Shown: positions 12,325 through 24,787 of the stretch, in pieces
How the letters are laid out: each line of letters opens with the position of its first letter
Position numbering within the stretch: position 1 is the first letter of the stretch
Origin: Owenia fusiformis
Taxonomy: Eukaryota > Annelida > Polychaeta > Sabellida > Oweniidae
DNA: 64,000 nucleotides
Reading direction: 5' to 3'
NCBI GenBank assembly: GCA_903813345.2
Contig: CAIIXF020000010.1
Span: 7,123,169 to 7,187,168, forward strand
Notes under the pieces: model-generated
What the model was told of the DNA's origin: nothing
The model's database searches: none
Seen by the model: the letters and a program-made list of their open reading frames with translations, nothing else
Program-made: the position numbers and the translations under genes

Positions 12325-12633
12325 ATTGTATTGTATTGTATTGCATTGCATTGCATTGCATTAAATTATATTGTATTGTATTGTATTTTGTTTACCACCA
12401 ATGAAGGTGAGCAATACCTGTATATATACGGTCGTAATTAACACATAATCATGGAAGGCAGACCCAGGAACCCCTCCTTGGAGGAGCCTTTTGTACAAGT
12501 TGTGGACCACTCAGACAAACACCCTGAAGTACTTTACGCAAACAAGCAAATTAAGTATTGCCTGAACTGGTGACTGAATCTGGGACCTATTGTGTAAGAA
12601 GTACACATGCTACCACTGAGCTATACGGGTGGA
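12325..12633 (-). repeat. tRNA-derived SINE with pentanucleotide tail
   Basis: Read on the minus strand from 12633, the sequence begins CCACCCGTATAGCTCAGTGG, continues TAGCATG, and reaches GGTCCCAGATTCAGTC. These resemble the box A and box B promoter elements of a tRNA gene, and TGTGT/ACACA can form an anticodon stem. The T-arm and acceptor do not pair fully, so this is a SINE head rather than a functional tRNA. About 240 bp of unrelated body follows, including GGTTCCTGGGTCTGCCTTCC. The 3' end is a repeat of AATAC/AATGC units (plus-strand ATTGT, 12325-12388), as expected for the tail of a retroposed element. Confidence 0.7.
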
Positions 12634-15172
12634 CTTATAGCAGTGCCCACATAGTGCTTCCAAGTATTGTATGTGGACATGTACACCTGACATAGACTGA
12701 AAGATTGAAGATGCGCTCTTTGAAGAATGCAAAGGGCAATATTTAATATGCTATATAGCCCTGATAAAAACATATTCTTTCATATCATACATTAGTCTTA
12801 CACATCATTACTGTATCAATGCACAGCTTCCATTCATTCATCAGCATATCTATAAATCAGTAACTATTCCATATATTAAGGAATCAATTTCAACACGGGT
12901 GATCAATCATTTAGTGTTTTCTTTTGTATTGTGCTTTTACCTTGATGAGTTCTGATTTCAGGCACTTACAGAGACATAAATAACATATGGGAAAAGTCCA
13001 TTAGAAACAAGGCAATAGGTAATAATCTGTTTCTTTCTATCCTGAAACTCAGGGGTTGGATGTAATAATGATGACTCTCTAATTAAGACAGACAATTTCA
13101 TAGTTTTGATGCTTATGAAATCTTAATGACACCAAATGTAACAGTAGCTGCCATGAATTTTTACATGAGCATGATTTAAGAAATATAGACTGAAAACCAG
13201 GTATTATATTAACAAATAAATACCCCAGGACTATAGGCACAAATGTTTTCTGTACCTCGAATGACCGATAGAAGTGATTGGTTTGAATTTGCTTTTGTGC
13301 CTAGCCCTAAGGTATTAATTAATCAATATAATACCTGATCTGAGGTCTATATTACGATTCAAACATGAAAACTCACCAAAATTTGGCAAAATCATCACTT
13401 CATTTCCTACTTCCAGTTCAGCATAACTGAACAAAACACTTAGTACACACCAGGTTTTGTATTGATGAATAAATACCAGGTGAAAAATTAACTTTGTTCA
13501 CAGTTTATGAATACAGTTATACTCAAATATGAAAAAATACCAGCATAAGAAATATTGCATTATTTCATGATGGAGAGTGTGATATATCGTAATTTCAACT
13601 TGAGGGATAAATTAACACACAAGGCAGAGGCCAATGTGATATTCTTTCAGAGTGCAGCATGGGACTGTCACTTTTTCAATTACATTCAACAAAATAACAC
13701 AGCAAACTCCACATTTATTTTTTCAAAAAGCCTAGTCCTTGCTCTAATTTTCATGCCCTGAAATATTAGATTTCGATTGCCCAAATTGTTTCATAAATTC
13801 TGACCTACTGTAAATCAAATAGCTAAGTTTAGAGCTAGCGGAAAGACCACATGCTTGATTATTTGCTGCTAAAGAAATGTGTCTGTGACGTCATGATCTC
13901 AGTGAGGTCTAGTCATTTGTTTGTTTAGTTGTCACTGGGGTGATATATGTGTGACTTCACAAATGATCGCATCATATTCCACAAATTCATTGAAAAGATT
14001 GTTATATGACACCATGATAACGATATCACATGGGCACCTAGACATTATTGCATGGTTCATCCGGGAATTTCAACAATATCACATGGGACATCCAGGACTT
14101 CCGGGAATGTGTTAGACCGAATTATCAAATGGACATGTGATGTGATCTGACCAATTACAGTCCATCATTCCAGTTTGAGATGTGATAAAAAAATATCATA
14201 GGTATATATAGCTTCAAGATAATGCTACCCTCAGGTGACGGGTGAAAAAATATTGCATGACTGTTTATTTTCGTGATAATTTGCAGTTCTAATAATGGAT
14301 TTCTAGAGAAGTCAGTGCATGTTCTATTAGAAACTTGTTATATAATAGGAAATCTTGCAACGAAATAAACTCACTGTTAAAAAAACGTGTTCTGGGTTGA
14401 ACCATAATTATTGGGACTTAAGTAGATGTTATAGAGCCTTATATGGGCATTTGAATGTGGAATAAACGCCAGATACTTATAAAGGCATACAATTCTGTGA
14501 TTGAAATCCCAATTTCATTACAATGCACTTAATTCACTATTTTGCAATAATGGTTGACTATAAAACCTGGAGTAAGTTTTGGGAACCTCAAGACACAGTG
14601 CCCAGCATACTCACCTAAGAGCAAGCTTACAGAAAACACAATCCAAATTTATTGTCGTCATTAACTGAGATGGGAGCTTGTTGTCTCCTTAATTAATTTC
14701 AGATGAGCTTATCAGATATTGCATCAGTAAAATATTGCATTATTTTCTAATCTACATAAATTTCTAGAGAAAGTCCATGACGAGGAAACCCTTGCAAAAC
14801 AGCCAAAAGCCAAAACTCTACAGCCAGAGACTTAAGAATATAATAACCCAAAAGAGTTTCAAGTACATGTTCTTGAGGTGGAATAAGAACAGGTACTTTA
14901 TCCTAAAAATAATAAAAAATCAATCATATCAAAGGCAAGTATCAAAAGGCATTGCACTGAGAAAATATGTCCAACTCGACACAATCAACTACAACTAGAA
15001 ACTGCCTTAAGAATCACATTCTTCAGGTATAAGTACTTTAAGAACTCTTGTAGGGCTTTGTTAAATGAGAAGTGGAACCAACATCAAGACTTAAATCGAT
15101 ACTATGACTTGATGAATTGGTAAAGTAAAAAACTGAAATAAAGGAAATTAGTAGAAGAAAACATCAAAAAAG
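12634..15172. other. Stretch without a supported gene
   Basis: Several chance frames occur. On the minus strand near 14622-14674 an acceptor-like CCCATCTCAG is followed by 53 bp and a strong donor (AG then GTGAGT), encoding a Cys-containing peptide beginning LMTTINLDCVF. Its phase does not join the exon at 16095-16160, so I do not call it a gene. Confidence 0.3.
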
Positions 15173-15310
15173 AACAAGGCATTAACATGCAAAATGACAA
15201 CAACATACCATTTGTTACAGATGCCAAATGCCAAAAGTCATTTGTTACAGATGCTGACTAACAAACACTATCTTCAAAAAGTTGAAGACTAAAACAATAT
15301 GTCTAATGTA
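15173..15310 (+). repeat. Family A dispersed element, copy 3
   Basis: The left block is present (ACAAGGCATTAACATGCAAA). The CATTTGTTACAGATGC block is duplicated at about 15208 and 15238, and the right end is truncated after AACAATATGTC, so no hairpin remains. Confidence 0.75.
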
Positions 15311-16094
15311 ATATTAAGTTGAAAAACATCAAAACAAAGGGAAAACATCATATAAGTAAATATCCAACTGTTCTGCATTCCATAATCTAACATGACATGT
15401 ACATTAATAATAATACAAAATCTATTAAGGTAGGTGAAGTGAAATGAATTATCAGGTTAATTGCAAGAACCTTCTTAACAGTGTTGCATATATACTACAT
15501 TATGATTGTAATTCTGAAATACATTCTTCATTCATAAAAACACAAAGCAAAAAGGTCAAATATTGACAATTCATTAAATGATACAATGAAGCCATTGTTA
15601 TATAAATATTCGATCAGGTATTGCTTGTAAGTAATTTATCCGTGCAAAGTATATGGTTTGTCTACCACTAGCTGGACAGAGCTAAAACACAAAAATAAAA
15701 TAATTATCATTGGACAACCATGAATGCATAAATTCAAGTCTATCCTCCTTTTTCCAAAGAGACAGAGACCTGGATCAAGTCACATATGACAACCCCTTTG
15801 TCACCCCTTAACGGCTCATTCCTACATCGAGAATTTTTGCCTCAATTTTTTATCCGTCCCCCTGTATTTCAAATGGTGGCTCAATGCATTTTGGTTATCA
15901 CTCTAAAAATCCATGCTGAAATTCATATCATGCATAGATACAGAGGTCAACTTTTGAAGTACAATCTTAACTTACAATTCAGTCTGTGGCCCAGTCCCAA
16001 TATCAACATGTAAATCTTTAAGGCACTGCACAAACCTGACCCAAAGATGAATCATAAGTAAGGATCATTTCAGAAATGGAACTCAAATACATAC
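15311..16094. other. Stretch without a supported gene
   Basis: A 75-codon plus frame at 15786-16013 has no recognisable domain. If the exon at 16095-16160 is real, this is intron or 3' sequence of that gene. Confidence 0.35.
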
Positions 16095-16160
16095 CATCTT
16101 TCATTGGCTGTTTGTTATAGACCATAATAGGGATGTAGCCATAATGGGCATAAAGTGTGT
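16095..16160 (-). CDS. Candidate internal exon, 66 bp, unrecognised protein
   Basis: On the minus strand a good acceptor (TTTTGTTGACAG) precedes, and a good donor (GTATGT) follows, a 66 bp segment. In the open frame it begins with the last two bases of a codon and encodes the 21 residues TLYAHYGYIPIMVYNKQPMK plus D, ending with one base of the next codon (phase 1-1). Joined to the candidate exon at 21292-21384, the split codon is GAC (Asp), so the frames fit. The tyrosine-rich composition is unlike nearby chance frames. I do not recognise the family. Both splice sites and a matching phase support it; the short length keeps confidence moderate. Confidence 0.5.
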
Positions 16161-17814
16161 CTGTCAACAAAATACAACAACAATTACTAAATAAAACAAC
16201 AATAAAACAACATTAATTTATTAGGGATTACAATAGAGGAGTTTCTAAATAGCTTTGAAATCTCGCTGATTCTCATTTTTTCATGATATTTTAAGAGATT
16301 TGCACTTTTTACCTCTAATGACTTACTTTTCTTCATTTTTGATGGCAGTGACAAGTTTTCTCTAATAATAGCTTTGATTTACACAGTCATGTTATTTAAA
16401 TCATTTTCCATGACATTTAAAAAAAACTTGGGCCAAATCTCCATTGGTGCAATGATAAAATTCATTAAAACCTTGGCTTATTTGTATGACAACATTGACA
16501 GGGTCATCCAATATTATGTCAAGGTTCAGACAAAATTCAAACAACACTTTTGAAATTAAGTGACTGTTGCAAGTTTCTAGCATTGAAGTGAATGGAGTTC
16601 TGGCCCAAGAAAATCAAAGACAAACAAGGGTGACATCTATTATGTCAGCGTTATTCAGCTATTTAGAAACTATACAATTAGCAAGAGCATGCACAGTTTT
16701 GGTCTTTAAATTATATTTTCATCCCTTACTGTGATCTATCCAGAATTTTCTTTGCAAGTGGGTTTATTTTCATTTTCACAATTTTGACCAAAGTTCATCA
16801 CAAGATGCCACTGATTTCATGATTTCATCATGTACAAGGGCCTGTAAATGAGGTTTCAACTAGGTGTCAGTTGATAGTCAACATTTTAAGTAGGTACAAT
16901 GCTCGCTAGTGGGTTTCTTGATTATATGTATATAATCCTTATATAATAACATAATCCTTGCACATTTTACTTGTTTGAAGGATACAAGTAAAATTTTAAA
17001 ACAATATAGAGGACAACTAATAATTAATGTAAATAGAAAATTATATATGTACACTTACATATATGTACATACATGTACATAAAATTTATCAAACACTAAA
17101 TTATGTTTCTCTTAGACAAGTTGTAAGGTACATTATCACGTATATACCCTTTTAAAGAGAAAAATTGCTATGGACAGTTTAACAACACTTATATTCAAAT
17201 TGGTATATTCACACAAATGAAATTTCTTCAGATCAATCAATTCGTATCATATGAAAATCTACTTCATATTAAAAATGTCTGAAAAATGTGGTGTTAAGTT
17301 TTCTTCAAGACGACCTAATAATTATCACAAATTGAATTGAGGTTGAAAGCAGTGATTATTTTGTTCGCCAAACTCCCAAGAGAACTCAAAAGAAAATGTA
17401 CATCACACTTGTAATACAATGTGGGTTGTTAATGCGATCTTCAGGGAAATTGCTTTGTCTGCATTAAATATCACACAACCTTTATTAGCACTAACACTGA
17501 GATTTCCTCTGATAATTAAAATGAAGCAACATCTGAAAATTCTTCATGGTCGATATTTTGTTTTTTAACAATTTACAATTTGCATAATGGACCGCTAGAT
17601 ACCCAAGGGACATATACTGAGTGTAAAATTAATGAAATAACATTGATGTTTAGGATGTAAAATATACTTTTCATTAGTGATAAAAACTATATAAATAGAT
17701 TCCAATTTTGATCTTAACTGATCATGCAGAGAGTATTTCGATGGATTCATGTTCATTACCTAAATGTATAAACCAATCAAAGGTTTGCATATGACCGACA
17801 CACAGTATTGTCCA
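16161..17814. other. Non-coding, probably intronic
   Basis: No exon or element is supported. Near 17047-17085 there is a short TATGTACATACATGTACATA-like microsatellite. Confidence 0.35.
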
Positions 17815-17972
17815 GGAGGTGGAATTTTGACAACCTTCTCCATCCCAGGAGATGGGACTTTTGAAATGCATATTCCCAGTCACATGAGTTCGACAATATT
17901 TGACCAGCTATTACTGCTAACAGGGTAGGGAAATTGACAGCCTAATCTTTATTTTGTCAAAATCCCGACCTC
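17815..17972. repeat. Short inverted-repeat element
   Basis: GAGGTGGAATTTTGACAA at the left and TTGTCAAAATCCCGACCTC at the right are inverted repeats of about 18 bp bounding about 158 bp. A smaller hairpin, CATCCCAGGAGATGG, lies inside. No target duplication is obvious, so this is only a possible MITE. Confidence 0.4.
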
Positions 17973-18076
17973 TTCCCACATGGGGGTCTTAAGATCACAC
18001 AGACCTTTCAATGTTGTAATTAACAGAACAAAATATCACAAGTTGTTTATCTGTTACAAACAGTTACAAAAGTAAA

Positions 18077-18250
18077 ACAAGGCATTAGTATGCAGAATGT
18101 CACCACCTACCATTTGTTACTTAGGTCAAACAACAAATACCGACTGCTGAATGCCAAACACCAAACATCATCCACAAAAAATGTTGAAGACTCTTCAACA
18201 ATATGTCACCACTTGTGTAATATATGTCACCACTTGTGGTGGTGACATAA
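18077..18250 (+). repeat. Family A dispersed element, copy 4, with duplicated right end
   Basis: The copy is near full length. The right terminal block ATATGTCACCACTTGTG is duplicated in tandem (18201 and 18222). The second unit ends in the most perfect family A hairpin, at 18224-18248: ten-base arms ATGTCACCAC and GTGGTGACAT around the loop TTGTG. A fragment of the left block (ATTTGTTACAGACACTGA) follows directly to about 18282, so two insertions or a rearrangement are likely. Confidence 0.85.
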
Positions 18251-18884
18251 CAATTTGTTACAGACACTGACACTGAATGTCCATCGCAACAGAAATATAT
18301 TTTTGTATTTCAATATTTCAATCATTTTCAGAGAATCTAAAAAATAAAAGCATTTTAATAAGTCAGAACTCATGAGCGGTAAGAAGATAACTCATAACGA
18401 AGCTGTCAACTCCGACATTTGAGAAAATAATTTCTATTCAGTAATTGGACACAGATGAGTCTTATTAGGTGTGTTTCTAAAACAGATGTCCCTTACATAA
18501 TATTCTTAACAATTTTGTAAAGTACAACATATCTTGAAGTAATGAGCTTTACTGTACTGGATATAATACTAGATGATACTTTTTATCACTATTCAAACTA
18601 CAACTAGCATTTAATTTAGAGTTTCTTGATGTTTTAATATTTCGTGTAGAATGACTTGAAGAGATTTTATTGATTTAAGGTAGAATCCTCATATGGGATG
18701 GGAAACTAATATGTGAAAGAACTAACCATAATGTCAACCTAATTATGAAGGAATAGAACTATTTTTAAATTTCAGAAAGTGAATATTCCATAATCTATAG
18801 CTTTATGAGTATTGTTATGATATAGTATTTATGATATTTCCTCTTTTCCCAATCATGAGAGTCTCTAGCTAAAGTGCAAGATCT

Positions 18885-19255
18885 CATCCAAGAACAATAT
18901 CTAAAGTGCATTATTTACCTCAAGTGCAATATCTCCCTAAAGTGCAATATCTACCTTAAGTGCAATGTCTCCCTAAAGTGCAATGTCTCCCTAGAGTGTA
19001 TTATTTACCTCAAGTGCAATATCTTCTTAAAGTACAATATCTCCATAAAGTGCAATATCTACCTTAAGTGCGATATCTACCTCAAGTGCAATATCTCCCT
19101 AAAGTGCAATATCTACCTCAAGTGCAATATCTCCCTAAAGTGTAATATCTACCTTAAGTGCAATATCTCCTTGCAGTACAATATCTACTTTAAGTAAAGT
19201 ACATTATCTAAGTGCAATATCTCCCTTAAGTACTTTAACGACCTCTAAGTGTATA
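18885..19255. repeat. 18 bp minisatellite, about 20 units
   Basis: Units alternate between AAGTGCAATATCTCCCTA and AAGTGCAATATCTACCTC types, with scattered substitutions and a slightly irregular end after 19190. Because 18 is a multiple of three, the plus strand stays open for 107 codons as a repeated six-residue pattern (LKCNIY/LKCNIS). I regard this as a consequence of the unit length, not a gene. Confidence 0.9.
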
Positions 19256-20883
19256 TCTCCTTTGGCCTACCTTCCAAACTTCTAGTACACACCTGCAGCT
19301 CTTGAATAAATGTTCTTGGCAGAGCAATGACTGACTGATCAATTCATTGATTTCGTAGGTTCATTAGTTTTTTAAGAGGGAGGGACAAATTTGATCATTT
19401 GCAAAGGGTAATCTATTAAAGGTTTGACGCATTTAATTTAGAACAGATTGCAAATCCAATAAAAGGTAATAAAAGGTAAAAAGTAAAGAAACATAAAATC
19501 CACCACAGGAAAGTCTTATTGTGACAAGGCAATGAATACGAATTATTCCTTCATATGGAGGAATACACGCCAATTACAACATTCTGACAGTTAGAAATAA
19601 TGAGAACTGAAGACTGGATCAATTTTTCCTTTATTTAAGCACTCTTGCGAATAAAACCCAGATTCAGATTTCCAAGATGTTACCTTTGATATGAGAGAAT
19701 TATTCATTTTACGACTGGACTGAATTAGAATAAATGCAAATTCTCATATCTGCTGGGGGTAACTTCTCAAAAAGATTTATATGTTATGTATTTTTGATAC
19801 TAGAAGATCAAGCAGGATCCATCAAACTTATTGGTACATGAAATAACAATTTCAGTCGAGTGCGTCTATCGATATTCACCATCAATAGACCCTTGTATAC
19901 CAACCAGCCATTGTTACGGCCATTGTCTTCAGATAAGTTATTGTGATAGGTTTGTAATCCAATTCATAGCGTGATGATTTGTGGCCGAATAAAAATGCAT
20001 TAATGTAAGAAGTAAATCATTTTCTTCTAAAAGACAGACTGATGGAATCTTTTTCATTAAAGCATTCTTAGATTGCCCCATAATTGGGTTAAATGTAGCC
20101 AGACAACCCATAATGATTTACAAAAGTCCCTTTAATCTAACACCTCTTGTGAGCGTGTCTGAATGCAGGGCTCCAAACATCATCCCTATGTTCCTTCCTT
20201 CTTTCAAGAAGAACAAGGTACGAGTTCGGGAGGCCTGACATTGCAACAGATGAATGAATATTAGCCCATGAAAATATATGTTAATTCTTATCTTGTTAAA
20301 CTATATCTAATCATATATAGAAAACTGATTTTCACAGTGAAGAAGAGCGATGATGTTTGTTTACAATATTCCTTTTTTCTCATTGTTAGTCTACTCGAGT
20401 TGTCTTTTATAAATTAACAATAAATGTAAATCCATATTGAGAAGAAAAAGGTAAGCGAGATGCCTTCTCTCACAATATAAAGCCTAACCTAAACAAACAT
20501 GCAATCAGATCGATGCCACAAACTTTTACTGGACATACCGCCTACCCAAAAGTCAAGTTACCATAGTAACCATTATTTTTGATCTAACAAGGTGAGAATG
20601 CTAAAATTTAAAAATTCAATAACTAGATATAATTTTGAATTCATGTGAAAATCTTATAAAAAAACATCAAAAACCTTTGAAATAAGAGCATTTTTCTGCA
20701 TACTTAACCCATTGTGAATATTGCAGTCCAACTACTAAGTACAGATGAAGACCTCATGCATTATAAATACTACTGAATGTCAGTGTTATGGATATTAAAT
20801 GGCATAACGCTCAAGTCATTTATAATACATAGGTTAGATTGTTCACTTTTCCTGCACAAAGTATAATCGTAATGGTTCTATAA
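19256..20883. other. Stretch without a supported gene
   Basis: A 41-codon plus ORF at about 20118-20243 contains APNIIPMFLPSFKKNK and a GTACGA donor-like site after an AG, but there is no further support. A minus frame near 19800-19945 is open for about 47 codons without an ATG. Neither is called. Confidence 0.3.
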
Positions 20884-20976
20884 AGTGCAAAACCACCTGC
20901 TATTTCTTACAGATGCCGACACCAACCACCAAACACCAACCACTGAATGGCAAACACCAGCCATAAAAACAAATGT
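20884..20976 (+). repeat. Family A dispersed element, copy 5 (truncated)
   Basis: Only the CCACCTGC - TTACAGATGCCGAC block and the CCAACCACCAAACACC middle remain; both extreme ends are lost. Confidence 0.7.
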
Positions 20977-21083
20977 GTCTTGGATGCATGTACCTAAAAT
21001 CTATAAATTGTTTTCTTCATTTTTGAACCATAACAGATTTTCATGATATCTTTATATGGGGCACCTAGTCATATTTATTACTT

Positions 21084-21215
21084 TGGCATATTTTACTGAA
21101 AAGTCATGAAAAATTGGCATAAATTACTGGAAAGTCATGAAAAATTGGCATATTTTACTGGAAAGTCATGAACAATTGGTATATTTTACTGGAAAGTCAT
21201 GAAAAATTGGCATCA
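21084..21215. repeat. 31 bp tandem repeat, about 4 copies
   Basis: The unit TTTACTGGAAAGTCATGAAA plus AATTGGCATA is repeated with a few substitutions. The array lies about 75 bp from the donor side of the candidate exon at 21292-21384. Confidence 0.85.
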
Positions 21216-21291
21216 TTTCGGGCAAAACTGGAATTATGACCCAACTTTGGATTTGAGCTAAAAATTCCTTGGGGAGAAGACTCATTCTCAC

Positions 21292-21384
21292 CTTTGATCT
21301 CCCAGTAACATTTGATCGGACCTTCGCCATCAGGGTCATCAGCTTCAAACTCATGAATCTTACGATCCCCATCACTCTGTTCAG
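21292..21384 (-). CDS. Candidate internal exon, 93 bp, acidic, unrecognised protein
   Basis: The minus strand encodes EQSDGDRKIHEFEADDPDG followed by EGPIKCYWEIK, then one base (G) before a good donor (GTGAGA). Starting after GATACAG at 21384 gives a phase 1-1 exon whose first split codon is completed by the exon at 36926-37023 and whose last joins the exon at 16095-16160. The acidic, Pro/Gly-containing composition is unlike chance frames here. The open frame continues upstream to about 21433, with further AGs, and none of the candidate acceptors has a strong pyrimidine tract, so the 5' boundary is uncertain. The DDPDG motif recalls calcium-binding extracellular domains such as cadherins, but this is too weak to name a family. 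Confidence 0.45.
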
Positions 21385-21417
21385 CTGTATCAACCATGTT
21401 TATCTCACTGGCCAATG

Positions 21418-21860
21418 TTAAGTATATTCCAACCTGCGACTGTTTATATTTCCAATTGTAATCACTGCTTGTTGTATATTATGAAACTATTATTATTTCA
21501 CAGTTAAGTATATTTGAAGCTTTCGCTATATCCACTGTATTAAAACTCGCACTATTCAGTTTAAAATACACATGAAGCTCTTATTGTCCATTTCTAAATG
21601 TTTTTGAAACTCCCTCTGCCCATCATATTTCAAATGCTACTGTTATCATTAAATATATTTGTCATGCTACCTCTAGTTAAGTCCATTTGAAACTCCCACT
21701 TTACGCTGTTGAGTACTTGGAATTCACGGTTTCAAATGTTGAGTAAACTTGAAACTCACAATTTCAAATATTAAGTTTACTTGTAACTCATACTTCAAAA
21801 TTTAAGTTTACTTGAAACTTTCAGCCATTAAGTGCACATGATATATTTATAACTCCTTCT
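21418..21860. repeat. Degenerate tandem array, unit about 35-40 bp
   Basis: Repeated blocks of the type TTAAGTATATTTGAAACTC with A+T-rich spacers run across this region. The clearest are at about 21738-21830, where TTAAGTTTACTTGAAACT recurs three times. The left edge touches the possible 5' extension of the exon at 21292. Confidence 0.5.
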
Positions 21861-24140
21861 GTCTTCTGTTAATCATATTTGAAATGCATACTATCTACCT
21901 GTATCAACAGGTTAGCTTACACCATTTATTTTAGAATATGTAAAAGTCACACTATCTAATATCTACTGGTGAATAAATCAGAAACTCATATGTTCTAGTA
22001 ATTATTTTCACTCACATTATCATCCATGTGGGACTTACACTCAATGTAAAGTTTATGAGCTAAGACGACGAATTTTGTTCTATTCTGAACTCACAATTTC
22101 CAATGAAATCCTATGAAGGCATTTCTTAATTAAAATGTATGTTCTGTAACTGCATTTAGAGTTACTACTCCAATCATATTTAAATATATATGATATGTGG
22201 TGAGAGGGTGAACTCACATGAAGAATATGCTTTGGTTGGTGAATACTGAATATATCCTCTGGTAGGTAAATATGAAATATATTCCTTGTCAAGTAAATAC
22301 TAAATATGATTTATTTACCCTGGTGAAAATGGATGAATCTACTGGTAAATAATAGTTCTTCTAAAAGCAATAGAATCCCAAACTACCAGTAACAATATAT
22401 CATCTATAATGCATTTAATGTAATAAAATGCATATAGCTGACGTTTATATTACAATCTAAGCACTGCTTGTTGGTTATTTATTTATATTATGCCATTCCT
22501 AAGTAAGGTTATTTTAAAATGCAATGACTCCATCCTTACTGCTATAGATTCCTCCCAGTGAGCTTTATTATTTTGTCTCCGCAACGTTAAGACCAGCTAG
22601 CTTTTTTATCATCCAATGCCAGATGAAGCGATGATAACCTGAGAAACCTCGCATCTGTTTTATTAAAAATTTAATCGAAGTTATACATAGATAAAGCGGA
22701 AGATCTAAGATGGTTTAGATTAATCCCTCACCTGGTACCACCAGGAACATTCTAATCATTTCTGAATATACTCTATCATCCAGAGATTAATTTTATAATG
22801 AATGGTGTCGATATTTGACACTTTGAATATCTCTAAGCTACACTCCAAACATCATAATTAAGAAATTGTCGTTCTTTTACATTGTCATATCATACTCCAC
22901 TGTGTTGATTAAGACGTTGTTTTTGATATGATTTCTAATCATATGTCACTATAAAGTGTCTTTCTTTCCTTATCAGCTCCTAGCAGATCAAAATTGATGT
23001 CTCAATTTGTTTCATAATATTTTAGTCTATACTTGTAATGCACTGCTAATCTAGTAAGATTATATAAGAATTATTATAACAATCCAAAATTATTTAATTA
23101 TAGCTACATAGTAAGCAAATACATTTCATTATAGTCTACCACTCTGTTAAGTCCCTTGGTCCATACAACAAGTCCCATGGTGCAAGTCCCTTAGTCTCAA
23201 TCCCAATTAGATTATAGTATCCATGGTGACAACGGGTTCTTAGATCAGATTGATAGCTCTAATATTAACATATCATAGTTGTCTATTTCCAAATCCCTAG
23301 ATTACTTTTCTTATTATAACTTCCATGTTCCAGGATCAGACAAACAGTCCTGTATTCATACATAAACAATAAGAGGTATAAATACAAAAAGAATTGCGAC
23401 ACTGATCAAGTGACGATAAATATTAAATCAGAGAATCAATACACGTCCTATTGATGTGATGTTGATAATTCTCTATTTCAATTATCTCCAATTACGATTA
23501 TTAAGTAATGGTACCACGACAGGTATGAAACTAGCATTGACTCCCACCTCGACCTGAACCATCCACTTTGTAGGTATTGTATATAACAGCCGATCCAATT
23601 TGATGAAAATTATTCTTCAATCCTCTAAAATAATTCCTAATTAATTATACCATCAAAAGCTCCAATGGTCCTTATGCATCATGTGTACCTCTCCTGACAT
23701 CAAGAACTTGTCCACCAGATCAAAGATTCCAAAAAACACACTTGAAGCAATTAGTAACAAAGATGTGAGGATGATTTTCAGCAAGGGTTAATTGAATTCC
23801 CTGTGCTAACCATTACTTTTCCATTAGGCTAACTACATCGCTGTGTTTCCTAATCACCAAAAACATCTTCTTAACAAACATATAATATTCATATATTAAG
23901 CACTATGGCTCTGATGTTTTATGATTAATTTCAGTCCCCAAATACTGTGATTATGAGTCCAAGGGGTCTCATGATTACCTCGTTGTTTATCTAAGGAGTC
24001 TTGATCAGTTGACAGGTTGAGTGATGAGTGCATTGTTTCCAGGATTAGTATGAGGTGACCATGTATCGATGGCAGAAGAAATCATGATCTATTAAGCCAA
24101 TATTCTTAGTTTGATATGAGGTGACAGAAATAAAAGCCAC
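21861..24140. other. Non-coding, probably intronic
   Basis: No exon is supported. Short repeated phrases (GGTAAATA..GAATATA) between 22210 and 22320 may be a decayed tandem array. Confidence 0.35.
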
Positions 24141-24522
24141 ATATCCACAGTGCCAATGTTAAATCCATGATGCCAATATAATATCCATGATGCCAATGTT
24201 AAATTCATAATGCCTATATAATATCCATGATGCCAATGTTAAATTCATAATGCCTATATAATATCCATGATGCCAATGTTAAATTCATAATGCCTATATA
24301 ATATCCATGATTCCAATGTTAAATTCATAATGCCAATTTTAAATTCATAATGCCAATATAATGTCCATGATGCCAATATTAAATCTATAATGCCATTATA
24401 ATATCCATCATGGCAATGTTATATCCATGATGCCAATATGGTATCCACAATACCAATGCTATATCCATGATGCTAATGTTATTTCCACTGTGCTAATATA
24501 ATATCCATGATACAAATGTACA
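24141..24522. repeat. 20 bp minisatellite with 40 bp higher-order unit
   Basis: Two alternating 20 bp types, ATGCCAATGTTAAATTCATA and ATGCCTATATAATATCCATG, form a 40 bp unit that is repeated almost exactly three times at 24190-24310. Flanking units are more diverged (about 19 basic units in all). Confidence 0.9.
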
Positions 24523-24657
24523 TAACAATATAATGATAATAATGTTATAATTTGGTAGATATTTGTCTCACTTTTTTCGGGACACCCGATATATTAAGAC
24601 GACCAAACTGAAACGAATATATTTCTGTGAAAATTCATCTCTCTTGTAATGCATTGC

Positions 24658-24787
24658 TTAACCCAAGTTCATTCACTTCAGAGACTAAATAATTCATTTT
24701 ATCTTTTTTAAATATTCTTAATAAAGCTGGGAGGATAACGGATGACACGTCGAAAATAGATCTCTGAAGTAAATGAACTTGAGTTAA
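24658..24787. repeat. 130 bp MITE-like inverted repeat
   Basis: The left end TTAACCCAAGTTCATTCACT and the reverse complement of the right end, TTAACTCAAGTTCATTTACT, are inverted repeats of 27 bp with few mismatches. The interior is non-coding. TTAA at both tips could be the target site or part of the element. Confidence 0.65.

Noticed and set aside
12560-12633. Functional tRNA gene
   Set aside because: Box A and box B are recognisable, but the T-arm and acceptor do not pair properly and the head is continuous with a SINE body and tail.
14622-14674. 53 bp exon with strong splice sites
   Set aside because: The acceptor and donor look good, but the phase does not continue from the 16095-16160 exon, and the peptide is too short to judge.
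18885-19255. CRISPR array
   Set aside because: Units are contiguous 18 bp repeats without unique spacers, and the sequence is eukaryotic. The same applies to the arrays at 24141 and 50536.
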